A stretch of DNA of 41,670 nucleotides from Flavobacteriales bacterium (GCA_024103275.1 JAGFIV010000001.1:1-41670); one strand, 5' to 3'; counted from the first letter of the stretch, positions 7,644-17,580 are shown. The notes: generated by a model from the letters alone, not told the origin. Made by a program: numbers and translations.

Positions 7644-10600
7644 TTAGCGGCGGAGGTCCACGTAGTTCTGCAGGATGCGGTCATGGCCCAGGCGTAGCAC
7701 GACGAAGTAGGTGCCGTTCGGCAGGGCCTGCCCTTGCTGGTTTTCGCCGCGCCAGTCATTGCGATAGTTCAATTGGTCAAAGACCACGTTGCCCCACCGG
7801 TTGAACACGGTGAGCTGGTTGTCCGGCCAGGCATCCAGCCCATGCACCACGAAGGCATCATTGCTTCCGTCGCCGTTCGGTGTGAAGCCGGTAGGCATCT
7901 CGAGTTCGTCCGGTTCGGTAAGGATGATGACCAGCGTGAGCGTGCAGCCATGGCTGTCCGTCACCTGCACGGTATAGGTGCCTGCGGGCAAACCATGGCG
8001 CGCGTCGGCATGACTTCCGTCATTCCAGGCATAGCTGTATGGTGCCGTACCGCCCTCGATGTTGAGGATGATGGACCCGTCATGGCCGCCGACCGTGCTG
8101 ATGTTGTAGCCGTTTCCATAATGGGAGATCACGGTGTCGGCGGTCAATTCCTCCGGGGCGTCCACGGTGATCGTTTGTTCCCAGGTGCACCCGTTGGCAT
8201 CGGTCACGCTCACATGGTATGCACCGGCGTCCAGGCCGGAAAGGCCGGGTGCGGTGGAGCCATCGCTCCACAGGTAGGAGATGGGGGCAAGCCCTGAGCT
8301 GATCTCCAGCCCGATGGCCCCGTCCATGGACCCATGGCACAACGGTGCCGTTACCGTTGCTTGGGCCTCCACGCCCGGCGTGCCGTCAACGATGGCCGTG
8401 ACATTGGCCGTGCAGTTGTTGGCATCGGTCACGTGGAGCTGGTAGGTGCCCGCAGGTATGGCGGTCAGATCTTCCAGGTCTGCGCCATTGTTCCAGGTGA
8501 AGCTGTAGGGGAAGGTGCCTCCGGTCACGGTGGCATCCACGGAGCCGCTCTCCAGCCCGCATGGTGCATCGGATGCGATGGCGGAAACCACCAGGGGGCT
8601 AGGCTCGGTGATGGTGCTGCATTGCTGGGCCTCGCAGCCGTTGCCGTCCTGGACGTTCAGGCAATAGGTGCCGGGTGCCAGGAAGTCGATGGCCAGGCTG
8701 CCCGAGGAGAACCCGCCTGGGCCGGTCCAATTCCAGGACAACTGGCCCGTACCACCGCCCACATATCCGGTGATCGATCCATCGTCGGCCCCGAAGCAGC
8801 TGATCATGCTGCCCGATGGCAAGGTGTGCGTCGTAAGGCCGATCATGATGGGCGGGGCTTCATCGAGCAAGATGCTTTCGCTGGCCGTGCATCCGTGCTC
8901 ATCCGTCACGGTCACGTTGTAGGTACCTGCCTCCAGTCCGCTGATGGCGCTTGCGGATGAGGTGTAGCCTCCGGGGCCGGTCCAGGCGTAGGTGTAGCCC
9001 GGTGTACCGCCGCTGACGGACAGGTCGACGGCCCCATCCGAGCCTCCTGCACACGCGATGGCATGACCGCCGTGGTCGGCAGCTTCCAATGACAGCACCA
9101 GTGAGCTGTCCGGTTCGGTCAGGGTTACCTGGAGCGTATTTGCGCATTGGTTGGTGTCGGTCACCACCAGTTCGTAGTTGCCGGCACCCAGGTTATCGAT
9201 CTGCGCGGTACTGTAGAAGGTGCTGTCGGGTCCGCGCCAGCTATAGCTGTAGGGGCTGCTTCCGCCCACCACGTTGGCCACGATGCTGCCGGTCAGCCCG
9301 CCGTGGCAAAGGATGTCCGTGGCATCCAAGGTGGTGATCAGGGGCAGGTCGGGCTCCACCAATGTGATCGACGTATCCCTCACGCAACCATGGCTGTCCG
9401 TGATCACGGCCTGATAGGACCCGGCGGCCAAACCGTTGATGTTGGGCGTGGCGGCCGTGAAGCCATCCGGTCCGTTCCAGGTGATGTCCAAGGGCTGGAA
9501 GCCGCCGCTTACGGTGAGTTCGATGGCTCCCGTCTGCTGTCCGGCACAAGGAATGTTGACGGCACCGTATTGGGAGGCTTGGAGGCCCAACTCCATCGGT
9601 GCGGCCGCCAACACCGTCGCCGTGGCGGTGGTGCTGCACCCCATGCCGGTGGTCACGGTAACGGAGTAAATCCCGCTGGCCAGGCCGGAGAGGTCTTCGT
9701 CATCCGAGGTGAAGCCGTTGGGGCCGGCCCAGGTGATGGTGAAGGGTGCCACGCCGCCCATGATGTGCAGGTCGATCTCGGCATTGTTGGAAATGTCGCA
9801 TTCATTGCTGGTCACATCCATGGATAGCGCCAGGTCGCCCGGTGCGTTCAAAGTGAACGTACGGCTGGCGGTGCAACCGTTGGCATCGCTGATCACCACC
9901 GCATAATTGCCCGCAATGAGTTCCGCAAGGTCTTCCGCCGCGGAAGCGAATCCGTTCGGGCCGCTCCAATCAAACTGATAGGGGGGCTGCCCGCCCGTCA
10001 CGGTGATGTCGATCGCCCCATCGTGGCCGTCGCAGCCCACTTCGAAGCCGTCATGGTCGCTCAGCGTCGCACTGGTCTGTATGTTGGTCGGGGCGCTCAG
10101 GGTCACTGAGGCGTAGGCCGGACACCCGGCATTGTCCATGACGGTAACCTGGTAGGTGCCGACGGCCAACCCTTGGAGCTCGGTCTCCGTGGAATGGAAA
10201 CCATTCGGGCCGGACCAATTGATGTCGTATCCCGGTATCCCGCCGCCCACCTCCAAGGTGATGGTCCCGTCGGCGGCGCCGGCACAGGAAATGGCGCTGC
10301 CGCCGCTATAGGCCGATGTGGTGATTTCAAGCGTCAAGGCATTCGGTGCGGTCAGTTCAACCTGCACCTGGGCGGAGCAGCCATGGGCATCGATGATCTG
10401 GGCGGTGTACAGGCCGGGTGCCAGCCCGTTGATGTCCGCGTTGTTGGAGGAGTAGCCGTTCGGCCCGTCCCATTGCACGAGATAAGGTTGCGTGCCCCCG
10501 CTGATATCCAGGTCGATGCTGCCATCGGCGGAGTTGGCACAGCTCAGGTTGTTGCCGTTGGGCAACACAGTGGCCGTGGCCACCGCATCCAGGAGCGCCG

Positions 10601-13600
10601 GGGCGCCCAGGACGATGCTGGCCGAACCGGTGCAACCGAGTGCATCGGTCACCACGACGCTGTACGTGCCGGCACCGATCCCCGTCAGGGTTTCACCGAT
10701 CCCCAGGCCACCGTCGGGTCCGGTCCAGGCCACCGTGTATGGTGCCACGCCTCCGCTGACGCTGGCGCTGAGGCTGCCCTCCTCAGTGTCGCTGCAGTAT
10801 GGCAGCGAGGTTGTCGTCAAGCCCACCTGCACCGGCTGGGGTGCCACCAAGGTGAAGCTGGCGCTCGCGTTGCATCCGTTCGCGTCGTGTACGGTCAACG
10901 TATAGGTGCCTGAGGCCAGGCTATCCTGGTCCAGTTCGATGGAGGTGTAGCCATTGGGGCCGGTCCAGAAGTATGTGTAAGGCGCGGTGCCTCCGCTCAC
11001 GGTGGCCTGGATGCTGCCGTCGTTCGCACCGGCGCAGCTCACGTGGTATCCGCCGCCTTGGTCGCCCAATAAGGCATCGATCAGGAAGAGGTCCGGCTGT
11101 CCCACATTATAGGACTGCGTGATCGAGCATCCCGCCGCGTCGGTGATCGTCACGGTATAAGTGCCCGCGAAAAGCGCGTCGATGTCCTCCGAAGTGGATG
11201 AGAATGCCGGGAAGCCGCTCCATTGGAAGGTATAGCTGCCGGTGCCGCCGGTCACGTTCAGGTCGATGGCGCCGTTGTTCGCACCCATGCACTCCGTGGT
11301 GGTGATCTGTGCGGAGACCTCGATGGGAGCGGCTTCGGCGATGTTGGCTGTGGCGGATGCCGTACACCCGTTGGCATCGGTCACGGTGACCACATAGGTG
11401 CCGGCCAGCAGGCCGGTTATGTCCTCCGTGGCCTGTGCAAAGGCGCCGGGGCCGGTCCATTGGAACAGGTACCCGCCGCTGCCGCCTGTGACCTGCAGGT
11501 CCACCGCACCGGTGTTGCCGCCGTTGCAGCTGATGTCCGTGGTCGTTGGCGTCAACACCAACGGGTCGGGCGCGTTGAGCGTGGTCGTCGAAATGGTGGA
11601 GCACCCGTTGCCATCGGTCACCGTGGCCGTGTAGGTGCCCGGTGCCAGGCCTGTGATCTGCCAGGCATTGGCGGAGAATCCGCCGGGACCCGTCCAGGCC
11701 ACGCCGTAGGCGGGTGTCCCGCCGTTGGGCACCAGCATGATGGTGCCATTGTTGCCGCCGTTGCAACTGACATTGAACCCGCCTGCGTAGGTGGTGGCCG
11801 TTGCGGTGGCGGTGAGCGCGGGCGGGGCGAAGAGCGTGGTGCTGGCGGTCACGGTGCAATTGTGCGCATCGGTGATCGTCAAGGTGTAGGTGCCGGCGGC
11901 CAGGTTGTCAATGTCCTGGGTGCTGGCCGTAAAGCCGTTCGGCCCGCTCCAGGAGAAGGTGTAGGGCGCGGTGCCGCCGCTGAAATTGGCCACGATATGC
12001 CCATCCTCCACACCCGCACAGGTGATGTCATAACCGCCATGGTTCTTCACCGATACAACGAAGGCCGTCAACGGGGGCGGGGCCTGGATGGAGGCGGTGA
12101 ACAAGGCGGAGCAGCCGTTGACGTCCGTCAGTGTGAGATGGTAGGTGCCAGGGGCGAGGCCGGAGTTGTTGGGCGTGGAGGAGGTGAACCCGTTCGGCCC
12201 GATCCAGGAATAGCTATAGGGCTGGGTGCCACCGCCCGCAACGACGTTGATCGCACCGTCGGATGAGCCGCTGCATGCGGCTTGTTCCACCGTTGCGTCA
12301 AAGGTGAAGGTGCCCGGTTCCGTCACGTCAAAAGGCTGTTGGATGCTGCATCCGTTCATGTCCGTGATCGTGACGGTGTATACTCCGGCCGGGATCAAGG
12401 ACAGGTCCTGCGTAGTGCCCGCCGGTCCGTCCGGCCCGCTCCATTGGAAACTGTAGGGAGGGGCACCCCCGGCAGGGGTCATGTCGATGGCCCCGTTGCT
12501 TTCGCCATGGCAAATGGCGGACTGTACGGTGGCCGTGGCCGTGATGGGTTGGGGTGGGTCCAAGGTGATCGTTTGCGTAGCGAAGCACCCATGGCCGTCG
12601 ATCACTTCCAAATGGTAGGTGCCCGCCGCCAGGTTGGACGGGTCCTCCATGTTGAAAGTACCGCCGAAACCGTCCTGCCATAGGTAATTGTAAGCGGGTG
12701 TGCCGCCCGTCACGGTCACATCGATGCTGCCGTCCTGGCTGCTGGGGCAGCTCACATGCCCTCCACCCGAATAGGTATACGGGACCATGGAGATCGAAAG
12801 CGGCTCGAGGGGGCCGGGGACGCCGACCGGCAGCGTCACGACCTGCGTACAGCCATTCGCGTCAGTGATGGATGCGATGTAGTTGCCCGGGGCAAGGCCG
12901 GTGGCCGTGGCGCCGGTCTGCGCCGGATTGGTGTTCCAAGCGATGTTGTACACGCCGCTGCCGCCGGTTACCTGGATGGAGATCGTTCCGTCCTGGTCAC
13001 CGTAACAGGTCACTGGGTGGACCTGTGCCACCATCGCCGACAACGGTTGCTGGGGCTGGGTGATCACCACGTTCCTCGTGCTGGTACACCCGGCGGCATC
13101 GGTTACGGTCACGCTCCAGGTGCCGGTGGTCAACCCGGTGGCGGTGGGCCCGTTCTGCTCGGGGGAGGTGCTCCAGGCATAGGTGTAAGGCCCGGTGCCG
13201 CCCGATGCGGAAACCGTTGCCGTTCCTGTATTCCCGCCGAAACAGGGGACATGCGTAAGCGAGGCAATGTCCACGGAAAGCGGAGCGGCCGGACCGCCTA
13301 CGGCCAGGGTGGCGGAGGCGGAGCAGCCATTGGCATCGGTAACCTGGACGGTGTAGGTGCCGGCAGCCAGTCCGGTGGCCGTGGCGGCGTGCTGGACAGG
13401 CGTGGTATTCCACGTGTAGGTATAGGGGCTCCGTCCCCCGGAAACATGCACGGTGGCTTGGCCGGTGTTGCTCCCGAAACAGGTCACGGCCGATGTGCCG
13501 CCGCTTTCAGCCAACAGGGGAGGCGGCTGTGCAAGGTCCACTTGGCTGCTCACGGAGCATTCGTTCTGGTCGGTGATGTCAAGGGTATACTGGCCCGCCT

Positions 13601-16600
13601 CCAGGCCGTTCAGGTTCTGGTCGGACGAAGTGAACCCATTGGGCCCTTGCCAGGACAGGAGATAGGGGCTGTTTCCGCCGGCGAGGGTGGCGCTGATGGT
13701 GCCGTCTGCGCCGCCGTTGCACGAGATGGCGGTGCCGCCATGGTTGCTGACGCCGAATTGGGCGGTGATCGGCGCGGGTGCGACGAGCGTGACCTCGTGG
13801 CTGGTACTGCAACCGTTATCGTCGGTGATCGTCACGTGGTAGGTGCCGGCTGCCAGCCCGGTCAGGTCCTCGTTGGACGAGGTGAACCCGCCAGGGCCCG
13901 TCCAAGCATAGCCATAGGGTGCAACGGCACCGGAGACGGTCAGGTCGATCGAGCCGTCGGTGCTGGCGGGGCAGCTCACGTTGGCATTCCCGTAGGCGCT
14001 GGTTATGGCATCCACCGTGAAAAGCCCCGGCTGGTTGACATCGAAGCTGCCGGTGGCGGTGCATCCATGGTCATCGGTCACCACCACGGTGTAGCCGCCG
14101 GCCTGAAGGTTCTGGACATCCTCGGAGCTGGCCGTGAATCCGTTCGGCCCCGACCAGGACCAGGCATAAGGTGCCGTGCCGCCCGACGTGGAAAGGTCGA
14201 CGGCCCCGTTGGCGGCACCTTGGCACTGGGCAGCAGTTACCGTTCCGGAGACGGTCAAGGCGGCCGGCCCATTAATGGTCGCGGAGGCGGATGCGCCGCA
14301 TCCCAGGGCATCTGTGACATTCACCTGGACGGGTCCCGCGCCCAAGCCGGTGGCGGTGGGCGTGGATTGGGTGGGCGTTGTGTTCCAGGTGTAGGTATAG
14401 GGTGCGGCGCCGCCCGTGGCCTCTACCGTGGCGCTGCCGTCCCGTACGCCGGCGCAACTGAGGTCGGAGTGGCCTCCGATAGTGGCGGCCAAGGGATCTG
14501 CGGGTTCCGTGATGTTCACCGTGACCTCACCTGGGCATTGGTTGATGTCCGTGGCCACGACGGTCCAGTTCCCGGCGGGAAGCCCGGTGGCCGATGCACC
14601 ATTGCGCGGCGGCACGGTGTTCCAGGTGTAGCTGTATGGCCCGGTGCCGCCGCTCGCATTCACCGTGGCGCTGCCCGTGGCATCGCCGTGGCAATTGACA
14701 TGCTGCTGCACGCTGATGCTGATCGTCACAGGTGCGGCGGGCTCGCTGATCGTCACCATCCGGGTGGCCGTGCAACCATTGGCATCGGTTACCGTGGCAG
14801 TATAGGTGCCGCCGGAAAGGCCGCTGGCGGTCATGCCCGTTTGTGCGGGCATCGTGTTCCACGATACCGAGTAACCGGGCGTGCCGCCCGATACGCTGAT
14901 GGTGGCGCTGCCATTGCCTGCGCCATGACAGGCCACATCGGCCTTGTTCTCCAGTTGGATGGACAGCAGCACCGTGGGGCCGTCAACGACGGCGGTGGCC
15001 AAGGCGGTGCATCCATACTGGTCCGTGGCCGTCACCGTGTAGCTGCCCGGGGCCAACCCCGATGCCGTGGGGGTGGATTGTGCCGGAACGGAATTCCAGG
15101 AATAGCTGTAGATCGGCATGCCGCCGGTAACCTGCACCGTGGCCGATCCCGTGCCGTCCCCGGCACACTGCACGTCGTTGGTAGCCGTGATCGTAGCCTC
15201 CATGGGCGCGCTTTCGGTGAGTACGATACTGTCGTTGGCGTTGCATCCGGCTTCATCGGTCACCGTTACGGAGTACGTCCCCGCGCCCAGGCCGCTGATG
15301 TTGGTGGAAGAGGAGGTGTAACCATTGGGACCGGCCCACGATGCGGCATAAGGCCCCGTGCCTCCGGTGATGGTGGTACTGATGGTGCCGTCGTGGCCGC
15401 CATGGCAACTGATGTTTTGGCCGAAGACCAGGAGGGAAGGGGTGAGCGTGACCTGCAAGGCAGCGGGCTGGCCGACGTTGTAGGACACGGTCTTCGTGCA
15501 TGCGGCATCGGTGATGGTGACGGTGTAGGTGCCGGCGGGAATGTTGGCCAGGTCTTCCGTGTTGGCGGTGAACCCGTTCGGACCGGACCAGGCGAAGGCG
15601 TAGGGGGGGAGGCCGCCCATGACGCTCAGGTTGATGGCCCCGTTGGCATCCCCGTTGCAAAGGGGATTCACGATGGTGGCCGAAGCGGTGATGTTGCTCA
15701 CCTTCACTTCCACTTGGGCGGTGGAGGTGCAGAAACCATCACTGGCGGCTACCGTGTACACGGTGGTGGTGGTGGGTTGGGCAATCGGGTTGCTGCTGGT
15801 CGCCGAACCCAGTCCGCCAGCCGGTGCCCAGCTGTAGGAGGTGCCCCCGGTTGCGGCCAATTGTTGCTGCCCGCCCAAGCAGATCGAACTTGTCGGCGGC
15901 CCCGCCGTGATGAAAAGCGAATCCACGATCGGCACGATCAACGTGTCGGCGGACAAGGCGGGGCAGTTGGGATTGCCCAGGATGAAGAGCATGGTCTCCA
16001 TGCCCTCGGCCATCCCATCCAGGATAGGGGAGATCGGCTGGTCCACGTACGCTGCGTTGGCCGGGATGGTGATGGTTTTAGGCACGCCGGGGTCAGGGTT
16101 GCCGATGGTGGCGTAGTCTACCCCGTTGGTGGCGGTGCCGTGCAGGTAGTATTCAAGCGGCAGGGGCTGGTCGTTCACCACTTGGCGCGTGAAACGGACC
16201 ACCCCGTCGTTGCAACCCTCGATCAAGGAATCACCGGCATTGGCGGTGATCAGTTGCATGGTCACCGGGTTACTCTTCACCTTGGCGATGAACACGCCGG
16301 AATCATACTTCCGGTCCGAGGCATCGGCCACGACCAACTTCAGGTGGTAGGTCTCGCAAGGCTGCACCGGGGAGAAAGCGCTCAGCCCTTGCGTGAACCC
16401 GTCGTACTGGATGTGTTGCCCCCCATGGTTGTCGTAGTAATAGGTGGGGTTGGAGCTGTTGTTGACGTTGTTGATCGCCACGGCCTGGTTGGTGTTCGGG
16501 ACCAGGGCGATGTTTTTGTCGTTGCCGATGCCCGGGTCGCCCGTGATGCCGGGCCCGCTGATGAAAAAGCCGAAGACATCATTGAACTGCGACCCCACCC

Positions 16601-17045
16601 ATTCATTGTATTCCTCGGATGCGAAGACGAAGTCGAACCGCAGGCTGTCCCCGGCGGGGATCACGTCGAACTCGAACAGGCAGGCATCATAGGTGGTTCG
16701 GCCGGTAACCGTGTTCAGGATGGAATTTCCGGGCCTGTTCTGTTGGAAGGTCTTGTTCTCCACGCTGTTCGGCCCCACCGCATTGGTGATGGTGCCGGAG
16801 GTCAACAGGATGCCCTCTTCGATCCCCAGCAGGGAGCCGTTGTACTGGAAGCGCCCATAGCCTTGAGCGTGGCAGTTGATGGAAGGGTTGGAGATCGAAA
16901 CGCCCGGCCCGGTTATGGTGCGGGCGAGTTGCACCAGGTCGGTCTGCGGCGATACCGTCAGTTGGGCAAAGCCGAGGCTGGAGAAGAACAGGGAAAGGAT
17001 GGTGGCGCTGCTGCGCATGCTGGAAGGGATCCGGTGGATGCTCAT
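7644..17045 (-). CDS. giant SprB-repeat adhesin with type-B T9SS sorting domain
   Basis: Predicted cell-surface adhesin of 3133 residues, secreted by type IX secretion. A signal peptide (about residues 1-29, ending GFAQ) is followed by a choice-of-anchor L domain (about 30-250), a Calx-beta-like segment (about 265-360) and a PKD/Ig-like domain (about 370-450). I count 32 SprB-type repeats of about 81 residues (about 451-3045), each built around GGxxPYxxxW and AGTYxVTVTDxxGC. The last 88 residues form the gliding-motility-associated C-terminal (CHU_C) type-B sorting domain, with FTPNGDGSNDAF and FNRWGNVVF. Two cysteines recur in 31 of the 32 repeats and could form one disulfide each. I chose the ATG at 17045 rather than 17066 because it overlaps the upstream gene's stop as ATGA. 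SprB-like adhesins mediate gliding or attachment; which applies here is not visible. Confidence 0.93.
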   Translation of the reverse strand: MSIHRIPSSMRSSATILSLFFSSLGFAQLTVSPQTDLVQLARTITGPGVSISNPSINCHAQGYGRFQYNGSLLGIEEGILLTSGTITNAVGPNSVENKTFQQNRPGNSILNTVTGRTTYDACLFEFDVIPAGDSLRFDFVFASEEYNEWVGSQFNDVFGFFISGPGITGDPGIGNDKNIALVPNTNQAVAINNVNNSSNPTYYYDNHGGQHIQYDGFTQGLSAFSPVQPCETYHLKLVVADASDRKYDSGVFIAKVKSNPVTMQLITANAGDSLIEGCNDGVVRFTRQVVNDQPLPLEYYLHGTATNGVDYATIGNPDPGVPKTITIPANAAYVDQPISPILDGMAEGMETMLFILGNPNCPALSADTLIVPIVDSLFITAGPPTSSICLGGQQQLAATGGTSYSWAPAGGLGSATSSNPIAQPTTTTVYTVAASDGFCTSTAQVEVKVSNITASATIVNPLCNGDANGAINLSVMGGLPPYAFAWSGPNGFTANTEDLANIPAGTYTVTITDAACTKTVSYNVGQPAALQVTLTPSLLVFGQNISCHGGHDGTISTTITGGTGPYAASWAGPNGYTSSSTNISGLGAGTYSVTVTDEAGCNANDSIVLTESAPMEATITATNDVQCAGDGTGSATVQVTGGMPIYSYSWNSVPAQSTPTASGLAPGSYTVTATDQYGCTALATAVVDGPTVLLSIQLENKADVACHGAGNGSATISVSGGTPGYSVSWNTMPAQTGMTASGLSGGTYTATVTDANGCTATRMVTISEPAAPVTISISVQQHVNCHGDATGSATVNASGGTGPYSYTWNTVPPRNGASATGLPAGNWTVVATDINQCPGEVTVNITEPADPLAATIGGHSDLSCAGVRDGSATVEATGGAAPYTYTWNTTPTQSTPTATGLGAGPVQVNVTDALGCGASASATINGPAALTVSGTVTAAQCQGAANGAVDLSTSGGTAPYAWSWSGPNGFTASSEDVQNLQAGGYTVVVTDDHGCTATGSFDVNQPGLFTVDAITSAYGNANVSCPASTDGSIDLTVSGAVAPYGYAWTGPGGFTSSNEDLTGLAAGTYHVTITDDNGCSTSHEVTLVAPAPITAQFGVSNHGGTAISCNGGADGTISATLAGGNSPYLLSWQGPNGFTSSDQNLNGLEAGQYTLDITDQNECSVSSQVDLAQPPPLLAESGGTSAVTCFGSNTGQATVHVSGGRSPYTYTWNTTPVQHAATATGLAAGTYTVQVTDANGCSASATLAVGGPAAPLSVDIASLTHVPCFGGNTGTATVSASGGTGPYTYAWSTSPEQNGPTATGLTTGTWSVTVTDAAGCTSTRNVVITQPQQPLSAMVAQVHPVTCYGDQDGTISIQVTGGSGVYNIAWNTNPAQTGATATGLAPGNYIASITDANGCTQVVTLPVGVPGPLEPLSISMVPYTYSGGGHVSCPSSQDGSIDVTVTGGTPAYNYLWQDGFGGTFNMEDPSNLAAGTYHLEVIDGHGCFATQTITLDPPQPITATATVQSAICHGESNGAIDMTPAGGAPPYSFQWSGPDGPAGTTQDLSLIPAGVYTVTITDMNGCSIQQPFDVTEPGTFTFDATVEQAACSGSSDGAINVVAGGGTQPYSYSWIGPNGFTSSTPNNSGLAPGTYHLTLTDVNGCSALFTASIQAPPPLTAFVVSVKNHGGYDITCAGVEDGHIVANFSGGTAPYTFSWSGPNGFTASTQDIDNLAAGTYTLTITDAHNCTVTASTTLFAPPALTATATATTYAGGFNVSCNGGNNGTIMLVPNGGTPAYGVAWTGPGGFSANAWQITGLAPGTYTATVTDGNGCSTISTTTLNAPDPLVLTPTTTDISCNGGNTGAVDLQVTGGSGGYLFQWTGPGAFAQATEDITGLLAGTYVVTVTDANGCTASATANIAEAAPIEVSAQITTTECMGANNGAIDLNVTGGTGSYTFQWSGFPAFSSTSEDIDALFAGTYTVTITDAAGCSITQSYNVGQPDLFLIDALLGDQGGGYHVSCAGANDGSIQATVSGGTAPYTYFWTGPNGYTSIELDQDSLASGTYTLTVHDANGCNASASFTLVAPQPVQVGLTTTSLPYCSDTEEGSLSASVSGGVAPYTVAWTGPDGGLGIGETLTGIGAGTYSVVVTDALGCTGSASIVLGAPALLDAVATATVLPNGNNLSCANSADGSIDLDISGGTQPYLVQWDGPNGYSSNNADINGLAPGLYTAQIIDAHGCSAQVQVELTAPNALTLEITTSAYSGGSAISCAGAADGTITLEVGGGIPGYDINWSGPNGFHSTETELQGLAVGTYQVTVMDNAGCPAYASVTLSAPTNIQTSATLSDHDGFEVGCDGHDGAIDITVTGGQPPYQFDWSGPNGFASAAEDLAELIAGNYAVVISDANGCTASRTFTLNAPGDLALSMDVTSNECDISNNAEIDLHIMGGVAPFTITWAGPNGFTSDDEDLSGLASGIYSVTVTTGMGCSTTATATVLAAAPMELGLQASQYGAVNIPCAGQQTGAIELTVSGGFQPLDITWNGPDGFTAATPNINGLAAGSYQAVITDSHGCVRDTSITLVEPDLPLITTLDATDILCHGGLTGSIVANVVGGSSPYSYSWRGPDSTFYSTAQIDNLGAGNYELVVTDTNQCANTLQVTLTEPDSSLVLSLEAADHGGHAIACAGGSDGAVDLSVSGGTPGYTYAWTGPGGYTSSASAISGLEAGTYNVTVTDEHGCTASESILLDEAPPIMIGLTTHTLPSGSMISCFGADDGSITGYVGGGTGQLSWNWTGPGGFSSGSLAIDFLAPGTYCLNVQDGNGCEAQQCSTITEPSPLVVSAIASDAPCGLESGSVDATVTGGTFPYSFTWNNGADLEDLTAIPAGTYQLHVTDANNCTANVTAIVDGTPGVEAQATVTAPLCHGSMDGAIGLEISSGLAPISYLWSDGSTAPGLSGLDAGAYHVSVTDANGCTWEQTITVDAPEELTADTVISHYGNGYNISTVGGHDGSIILNIEGGTAPYSYAWNDGSHADARHGLPAGTYTVQVTDSHGCTLTLVIILTEPDELEMPTGFTPNGDGSNDAFVVHGLDAWPDNQLTVFNRWGNVVFDQLNYRNDWRGENQQGQALPNGTYFVVLRLGHDRILQNYVDLRR
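7910..15698 (-). repeat. array of 32 SprB repeats, about 243 bp each
   Basis: The coding repeats of the adhesin fall into three visible types. Type A (W-GPNGF-type, about 80-85 aa) makes up repeats 1-2, 7-9 and 13-29. Type B (WNT-P-Q-type, about 79 aa) makes up repeats 3-6 (about 14268-15212) and 10-12 (about 12823-13530). A third, short W-DGS or WNNG type makes up repeats 30-32. Type-B blocks are separated by three type-A repeats, a pattern expected from block duplication. Repeat 32 has Ser-Thr-Val where the others carry the first conserved cysteine. Boundaries are approximate. Confidence 0.85.
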
Positions 17046-17389
17046 TCTCCGCGTGCGGTTTCGCAAGCGGCTTCGGCGACTTGCAGGGTGGTATTTTCTT
17101 GGGATACCCGGACGGCCGGGATGATGGGTGCCAGCACCGTCATCACCTGGTCCCGCAAGGCTGAGTAGGTGCGGTCGGTGCCCTGGGTCCCGAACACAAT
17201 GATGCCGGCCGGAATGCAGGCATAGATCACCTCCACCTCGCCGGATTGCCGCGAGCCCGCGACCACGGCATCGTATTCCGCGCTGGTCAGCGACTGGATG
17301 TGCAGCCCCACCGGCTCCTGTGCGGAGAGCGGCGTGGGACTAATGGCGAAGGAAAAAGCGATTGCGGCAAGGAGTGTCCTTATATCCAT
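17042..17389 (-). CDS. small exported protein coupled to the adhesin gene
   Basis: I do not recognise a family. The 115-residue product begins with a clear signal peptide (MDIRTLLAAIAFSFAIS... ending PLSAQ, about 23 residues), leaving a mature protein of about 92 residues with two cysteines (one in YACIPAG, one in AACETA) that could pair. The middle segment EVIYACIPAGIIVFG is beta-rich and hydrophobic. The ATG at 17389 is chosen because it places the signal peptide at the N-terminus; the frame stays open upstream to 17545 but that part looks non-coding. Its stop overlaps the adhesin start (ATGA), so the two are translationally coupled and the protein probably acts with the adhesin in the periplasm or at the surface. 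Confidence 0.72.
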   Translation of the reverse strand: MDIRTLLAAIAFSFAISPTPLSAQEPVGLHIQSLTSAEYDAVVAGSRQSGEVEVIYACIPAGIIVFGTQGTDRTYSALRDQVMTVLAPIIPAVRVSQENTTLQVAEAACETARGE

Positions 17390-17580
17390 CCGAATGGAGC
17401 TTGGGGTCCATGAATCGCCGGTTATACCCGTCGGACGTGATAAAGGTTCCGATGGGCGTTCAACACCCGGGTCGGTTGCCGTCAGGTTCCTTGGCGGCCA
17501 ACGATGGGCCGGTCCGTCACCACGAGGCATGCGTGCCGGTTGCACCGCGTCCCTTGCAGCCTGTGTCCGGAAAGGAAGAT

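Noticed and set aside
7910..15698. A CRISPR-like or non-coding tandem array
   Set aside because: The periodicity of about 243 bases keeps the reading frame throughout and encodes SprB domains, so it is a coding repeat.
12756..17168. A 1470-codon open frame on the plus strand opposite the adhesin
   Set aside because: It is antisense to the SprB repeats and consists of low-complexity Gly/Ala/Arg/Val/His sequence; GC-rich codon bias and the repeated DNA keep this frame open.
17390..17545. N-terminal extension of the small exported protein
   Set aside because: The extension is Arg/Pro-rich and would bury the signal peptide; the internal ATG at 17389 puts the signal at the N-terminus.
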